Shown here: positions 16,761 through 21,016 of the stretch, in pieces
How the letters are laid out: each line of letters begins with the position of its first letter
How positions within the stretch are numbered: position 1 is the first letter of the stretch
NCBI GenBank assembly: GCA_003427395.1
Contig: BFEA01000034.1
Coordinates: forward strand, 4,610,157 to 4,631,172
Reading direction: 5' to 3'
From: Chara braunii
Taxonomy: Eukaryota > Streptophyta > Charophyceae > Charales > Characeae
Length of the DNA stretch: 21,016 nucleotides
The notes under the pieces: generated by a model
The model's input: the letters and a program-made list of their open reading frames with translations, nothing else
What the model was told of the DNA's origin: nothing
Databases searched by the model: none
Program-made: the position numbers and the translations under genes

Positions 16761-18855
16761 AGTCGGGGCAATAGGGGACAATGTGGTCGGGGTCCCCACA
16801 TTTAAGGCATTGATCAACAACTTTCCTTTCTTGCCAAACTTTTTCTATTATTCCCAGTTTCTTCCAAGGTTCACCTTCGGGAAGACCGGGATGAGGCGGG
16901 TAAGGTTTATCCCATTTCCCAAACCATGCGCCTCTTCCTCTACCCCAGGTGGAATAAGTACTACGGCCACCTTGCGAGGGACCGTTTCCCCTTCCTCCCA
17001 CGTAGTGGCTACCTTCGCCACCACCCCTCTGGGTGCCTGGGCCTCTTCCACCACGGCCACGACCTCCTCTTCCTCGGCCGCGCCCTCTACCTTGTCGCCC
17101 TCCCCCGTGGGCTGCAACGGCCGCGTAGCTCCCCTCCTGAGCTACCGGTTCGTTGAATTCCTCAAGACCGTAATCCACTTGGTCCCAAGGGATGGTTTCC
17201 ATGCCTCCTCCCTCAAAGGTTAGGAGGAGGCTGTCCTTCCCAGGTATTGACCATGAGATAGTACGATTTTGCCACTTTCGTCCCGCTTGCAGATCTTTCC
17301 AATAGTGGCAGTAGTTAACCTTAGTTAAGAAGCCAGCATGATCCAATGCGATCTTGCTGAACTTCTCGTAAGTCATTCCTTCTTCCTTTGTTCGGGGATA
17401 CAGTTGAGAGCGAAGGGGTTCAGGGAGTGCACGGGCAAAGCTATTCAAAATTTGTGCGGGGGTCAAGCCATGTTCAATGCTTTGCTGCAACAGTTCATCC
17501 ATAGTAGACTTGAGTGCTGAAGTGCTTCTCCACTTCCTTTCGGGTAAATTCAATCCTAACATTTCGGTTCGACGGGCCAAGTTCTTGTCCTCGAACCGTT
17601 CTCTGACGACTTTGAGAAAATCTTCCAGACGAGTTTTCTGACAATATTCCACTAACGTCTGACATCCCGCTTCCTTCTGCAAAGAGATCGCAAAACTCAT
17701 TGCGTCTCCCGCCATGCAGGAACTGGCCATAAGCACTCTGTCCCAGTATGGGACTCGCTGTCCATAACAATATGACTCAATTGCTGCAATCCAGTGCAAA
17801 ACGCTCTCTTCCTTTTTACCGTTATATGTCCATGGCAATTTCAACTTAATCTTGTTTACCTTGCCTACATCACTTTCTTCACGCTGCACCCCTTTCTTCT
17901 TCTTATCCCCATCGTCTCCATCATCGCCGCCGCCCCCTCCTCCACCTCCGGCTCCTTTCACTATCTTTTCAATTACTTCCGGTGTGAAGGTAGTAGTAAT
18001 GTGCTCATCTAGCTTTACAATATAGGATTGGATATGCTTATCCACATCTTGCGCTGACTTGTGCAGAAATGTATTCCAGACACTTTCAAACTCTGTTTGA
18101 TGAGTCTCTACCTTCTGTAGCGTCTGATTCATTGCTGCCATCTCCTTCCTTGTCTGGAGGAGAGACTCTCTGAGAAGGGTGAGTTGTTCGTCTGCCGCCG
18201 TTTCCTTTCCTTTCTGCGCTTCTAACGCGGTTTGTAACTTTTCACCCTCTGCCTGCAGCCTCTTTTTCTCCTCTAATTCTTGTCTCTTCGTTGCTAACAG
18301 TTTGGCATGCAATTCATTTCTCTTTTCTTCCAGCAGCAAATCCCTTTCTGCTTTGTCAGCGATGGTTGCCAGCTTAGCTATGAACACATCTCTTTCTTCT
18401 TCTGATTCTTGAAGCTGGTCGCTGGAGTAGCCGTGCTGGTTGGCCCAGTCCAATGGCTGAACCAACAGCGGGCGTGCCTCAGCTGCACGACTACTCTCAG
18501 GCTTATCAGTGGGTTGGCGTCGTTGCAACCTCTCCCCTTCAGCCTTCTCTTCTTCTTCTTCGTCTTGGATACTTTTCATTTCTTCTTCTAATTCTCTTTC
18601 CATCTTTTCTTTCAACTTTTTCTTCACTTCTTCTTCTTTCAATCTTTTCTTATATTCCCTTTCTTTCTTTTTCTCTGCCTGCCGGCGATCAATCTCTTTC
18701 TGTTCTTCGGGTGTGGGGCCCGGCTTAATGTTCCCTGACCTCAACATCATCCTAGAGGTACAAGTTCTCCCAAATCCCAACGGGAAGAACAATCTGAACA
18801 AGGGCCCCATGAGAACAGACAGGGCCAACAGGCCCTGCATGGGATAATCGTCCAT
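16732..18855 (-). CDS. gag: Gag polyprotein (707 codons, intact)
   Basis: Gag forms the cytoplasmic particle that packages element RNA. I start it at ATG 18853-18855; a longer frame from 18870 would need a GTG. In order: a short hydrophobic N-terminus (about 8-30); a Lys/Glu-rich region predicted as coiled coil (about 50-255, with an acidic DEEEEEKAEGE break near 98-108); a Gly8 run followed by GDDGDDGDKKKK (about 302-322); the retrotransposon capsid-like domain (about 335-520, LPWTYNGKKEESVLHWIAA onward); an arginine-glycine-rich tract (about 585-645); and one CCHC zinc knuckle, CLKCGDPDHIVPYC (683-696), for RNA binding. The coiled-coil extension makes it longer than many Ty3/gypsy Gags. It ends in TAG with pol in the -1 frame. 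Confidence 0.94.
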   Translation of the reverse strand: MDDYPMQGLLALSVLMGPLFRLFFPLGFGRTCTSRMMLRSGNIKPGPTPEEQKEIDRRQAEKKKEREYKKRLKEEEVKKKLKEKMERELEEEMKSIQDEEEEEKAEGERLQRRQPTDKPESSRAAEARPLLVQPLDWANQHGYSSDQLQESEEERDVFIAKLATIADKAERDLLLEEKRNELHAKLLATKRQELEEKKRLQAEGEKLQTALEAQKGKETAADEQLTLLRESLLQTRKEMAAMNQTLQKVETHQTEFESVWNTFLHKSAQDVDKHIQSYIVKLDEHITTTFTPEVIEKIVKGAGGGGGGGGDDGDDGDKKKKGVQREESDVGKVNKIKLKLPWTYNGKKEESVLHWIAAIESYCYGQRVPYWDRVLMASSCMAGDAMSFAISLQKEAGCQTLVEYCQKTRLEDFLKVVRERFEDKNLARRTEMLGLNLPERKWRSTSALKSTMDELLQQSIEHGLTPAQILNSFARALPEPLRSQLYPRTKEEGMTYEKFSKIALDHAGFLTKVNYCHYWKDLQAGRKWQNRTISWSIPGKDSLLLTFEGGGMETIPWDQVDYGLEEFNEPVAQEGSYAAVAAHGGGRQGRGRGRGRGGRGRGGRGPGTQRGGGEGSHYVGGRGNGPSQGGRSTYSTWGRGRGAWFGKWDKPYPPHPGLPEGEPWKKLGIIEKVWQERKVVDQCLKCGDPDHIVPYCPDYRGAKGNSQ

Positions 18856-19910
18856 GCTGGATATCGGCACAGGGGTAGCCTCCGCCGGTCCAACAGGCGA
18901 CTATCCCAGTCAGAACACTACTAGACTTACCTTTCGGCAATGGGGATATGCACAATTTTTTTTTTTTTTTAACTCTGAGGTGCTGCAACAACAGATAATA
19001 ATAATAAAGAAATATTCAGACACTTCCTGTGCAACTTCTTACTGTCTGCAGGAGGTAGTAACGAATTTCTTTTTTTTTTTCCGCTGTCAATCCTCCTTCG
19101 TGCAGATTCTTGCTGCCTGGCTGCTTACTGGATCAGAATCACGCTGCCTGTCTCTTACTTATGATTGCTTTCTTAGGCCCCCTGCATAGCTTGCCTGATT
19201 GTACTAACGTTTGTTGTTGTCTGGATGCAGGTTAGGACTTGGAACGCATGGATGTCAGATGCAGATATCACACATGATCAACCGGGCAATAGTACTTCGA
19301 TTAAATTTTTTCTTTCTTTCTTCTTTAATTAGTCTTATAGATGCTCATCAATATACTTGCACTGCCCCGTTCTTGCAATCTGACGTGACATTCACTCTCT
19401 ATACATGTCGAGTTCCAGCTTCCAGTAACCTTGCGCAATCCTACCTATCAAGAGGAGTAGAGAAGGCAGCACAGACTCTACTTACAGAACTCTGACCACT
19501 TCTGACACGACCAGACTCTGGCGAGATTCTACTGGACCACTCAGACTCTGATAACCAGACTCTGACTCTCTTTGTGGTGGTCCAGATCCAGATCCGACTT
19601 ATGACCAGCAGCAGCAGTCACCTTCAGAGGGAAAGAGAGAGAGAGAGGGAGAGAAAGAGGTAGGGGACACACGCATGCATGCAGGTCAGGGGGCAGAGGT
19701 GCTTCTCTCTTGTTGAAGTCCTTCGATGTCGCTCCTTGTCGCGCCGCACGCTCCAGGTAAGTATCATAAGCCCCTTCTTCTTCGGCCTGCTCCCACTACT
19801 AATCCTCCTCCTTCTCTCCTCCTCACTTCCTTCCACTAATCCTCCACCATATCTTCAACACTCCTCCTCCTCGCCGGCCTTGATCACGCCAGCGCTATGA
19901 GAGCAACAAG
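18856..19910 (-). other. Retrotransposon 5' leader (~1.05 kb)
   Basis: The untranslated leader lies between PBS and gag. It holds T-runs (about 18957-18972 and 19069-19081), an ATA/AAT run (about 18992-19008), several CAGACTCT words (about 19464-19580) and a GA-rich stretch (about 19630-19660). Packaging signals are expected here in the family, but none can be named. Small frames on both strands have no support. Confidence 0.7.
19464..19582. repeat. CAGACTCT-rich degenerate repeat in the leader
   Basis: CAGACTCT occurs four or five times at irregular spacing, with related AACTCTGACC and GAGATTCTACTGG words between. It is a diverged short-period repeat. Confidence 0.7.
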
Positions 19911-19928
19911 TATCAAGCTCCGATACCA
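19911..19928 (-). other. Primer-binding site, initiator-Met-tRNA type
   Basis: On the minus strand TGGTATCGGAGC starts four bases after the LTR end at 19933. It matches the common plant-type PBS TGGTATCAGAGC, complementary to the 3' end of initiator Met tRNA, with one G for A. It marks where minus-strand DNA synthesis begins and confirms that the right-hand LTR is the 5' one. Confidence 0.8.
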
Positions 19929-19932
19929 AATT

Positions 19933-21016
19933 TGCATGGGTCCTGGGGACCAACTCACGTAAGAGTGTTCACAGCATGCATCATCATCATACACAATGAA
20001 CTGAAGTCTTCACACATTAGACAAAAGAGAGGTAAGAAGAGAACCGAGTTGCGCAGCTTATATTATCAATAACATGATTACAAAGAGTGTCATAGTTCCC
20101 TGAGTTCAAGCGCTCAACCAGCGCAACACAAATCTCTTCTCCAACTCGTCAATGTGGCTGCTACACAGCAGTGCCACCCCTGCAGACTACAGTCAACTCA
20201 GGTAAGTAGCCACCATAGCTGAATCTTCCTTGAACACTCTCTGTCACGGTTCTTCTCTTCTTCTATGCATGCACACTCTCCTCTCTCTCTCAAGGATCTA
20301 CTCTGAATGGTACTCATAGAAGACTACTACTAACCCTCTAACCTATTACTAACTCGCTGGGCAGCTATGGCTGCTTCTCTTCCCCAGCGCCCANTCTGCT
20401 TCTCTCCTCTAGCGCATCTCCATCCTCCAGNGCTGCTCCTCCTGGCTGGCGCACAAGTGCTTCAGCACTTCCACGCACAGAATGCCAGTAGAGATCTGGC
20501 GTGAAATGAGGCTGGCTGCTTCCTTTATAGTGCTGGCCTCCTCACGCTGGGTCTGCATTGGCTCATTTCAGGCCTTCCTTTGTCCCAGACCCTGCATTGC
20601 ATGTGTCCCAGTACTTGTCCCAATGAGGTTTGCTGCTGCTGAGGCCCTTCAACTTGGATTTGGACTTGGACCTCNGAATGTGGACTGTTCATCAGACATA
20701 GACCAGAACTGGGACTCTGTTTATTGACTTACTTTTGAACAGGCACAACTTTGAACGAACAGACACACTCACTGCCTGAACAGACATCTATATTGTGTGA
20801 ATAGCCACTCTCTTTCTGCACGAACAGGCACACTGACTGCACGTACAGACACATCCCTATCTGAACAGGCATGACATGTGTATCCCTTGGCGAACAGGTA
20901 TAACCTTCGGCAATGACCTTTGGTACTGACTTCTTGCTTTAGTTTAGATGTGCCCCTTTGACCAGAGAACTTGACTCTTGATCTGCTTTCACGTTTCCTG
21001 GGTCCTGGCGAGATAC
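19933..21016 (-). repeat. 5' LTR (right copy), cut by the window end
   Basis: This corresponds base for base to 11890-12973, offset 8043, with no difference seen in the 1084 bp compared, including Ns at 20394, 20431 and 20675. It carries the U3 repeat array at 20737-20905. About 7 bp of the inferred LTR and the right flank are missing, so the target duplication cannot be read. Confidence 0.94.
20523..20530 (-). promoter_or_regulatory. LTR TATA box, 5' copy (element promoter)
   Basis: CTATAAAGG on the minus strand, the copy that would drive the genomic RNA. The predicted start is near 20498, giving a transcript through R-U5, PBS, leader, gag and pol. Confidence 0.6.

Larger units (their letters stand above)
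11890..21016 (-). mobile_element. Ty3/gypsy chromovirus LTR retrotransposon, nearly complete
   Basis: The element reads right to left: 5' LTR (19933 to beyond 21016), primer-binding site (about 19911-19928), leader, gag, pol (protease, RT, RNase H, integrase, chromodomain), candidate polypurine tract and 3' LTR (11890 to about 12980). The RT-RNase H-integrase order defines Ty3/gypsy, and the C-terminal chromodomain after a GPY/F-like module defines the chromovirus branch. The distance between LTR starts is exactly 8043 bp, so the whole element is about 9.1 kb. Gag is open. Pol has four in-frame stops and a frameshift, so the copy is non-autonomous. There is no envelope gene. The window ends about 7 bp short of the inferred outer end. 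Confidence 0.95.

Noticed and set aside
18870-18870. Gag start at 18870
   Set aside because: That codon is GTG; the first ATG in frame is at 18855, the likelier start in a eukaryote.

Overview
This is eukaryotic nuclear DNA, rich in repeats and poor in genes. The evidence is a chromodomain-type Ty3/gypsy (chromovirus) LTR retrotransposon with an initiator-Met-tRNA-like primer-binding site, a SINE-like element with pol III boxes, long homopolymer runs, many micro- and minisatellites, and no prokaryotic gene packing. The primer-binding site and the chromovirus type suit the green lineage. A large repeat-rich streptophyte alga such as Chara would fit, but the sequence does not prove it. The Ns and an embedded Tn5/Nextera mosaic-end junction show that this is a draft assembly from short-read or mate-pair data.

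Bases 1-149 are probably an assembly artefact. A 114-bp piece of the same retrotransposon's gag (97-98% like 18203-18316) runs directly into a Nextera mosaic-end inverted dimer. A poly-C run and a 72-bp tandem duplication follow.

From about 330 to 11889 no gene is recognisable. The stretch holds two diverged LTR/promoter-like segments in opposite orientation (about 790-1075 on + and 4196-4600 on -), a (GA)40 tract, a palindrome-rich block with a 32-bp direct repeat (2320-2795), a TCATCN hexamer array (3206-3402), a GGGTTAAA-rich block (3500-3585), four copies of a 115-128-bp minisatellite (4926-5380), a SINE-like unit (5566-5945), a possible 3'-terminal exon with AATAAA (6061-6981), an AT-rich palindromic block (7375-7570), a short coding-looking open stretch (7669-7884), 20-bp and 36-bp minisatellites, a 34-bp inverted repeat (10168-10274) inside the start of a 207-codon minus-strand ORF, and a CAGTTT-rich minisatellite (10811-10985).

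From 11890 to the window end lies one LTR retrotransposon on the minus strand. Its 3' LTR is on the left (11890 to about 12980) and its 5' LTR on the right (19933 to beyond the end). Reading leftwards from the 5' LTR come the PBS, a leader of about 1 kb, gag (coiled coil, CA-like domain, RG-rich tail, CCHC knuckle) and pol (protease, RT, RNase H, integrase, chromodomain). Gag is intact at 707 codons. Pol lies in the -1 frame relative to gag and is broken by four in-frame stops and one frameshift, so this copy cannot make a full polyprotein. The visible LTRs look identical, down to Ns at the same three positions, which conflicts with the damaged pol and suggests repeat collapse or gap filling in the assembly. 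I found no convincing new cellular system. The most useful points are the artefact junction, the LTR/pol contradiction, the gag-pol overlap layout, the U3 repeat array, and the unexplained palindromic and inverted repeats.
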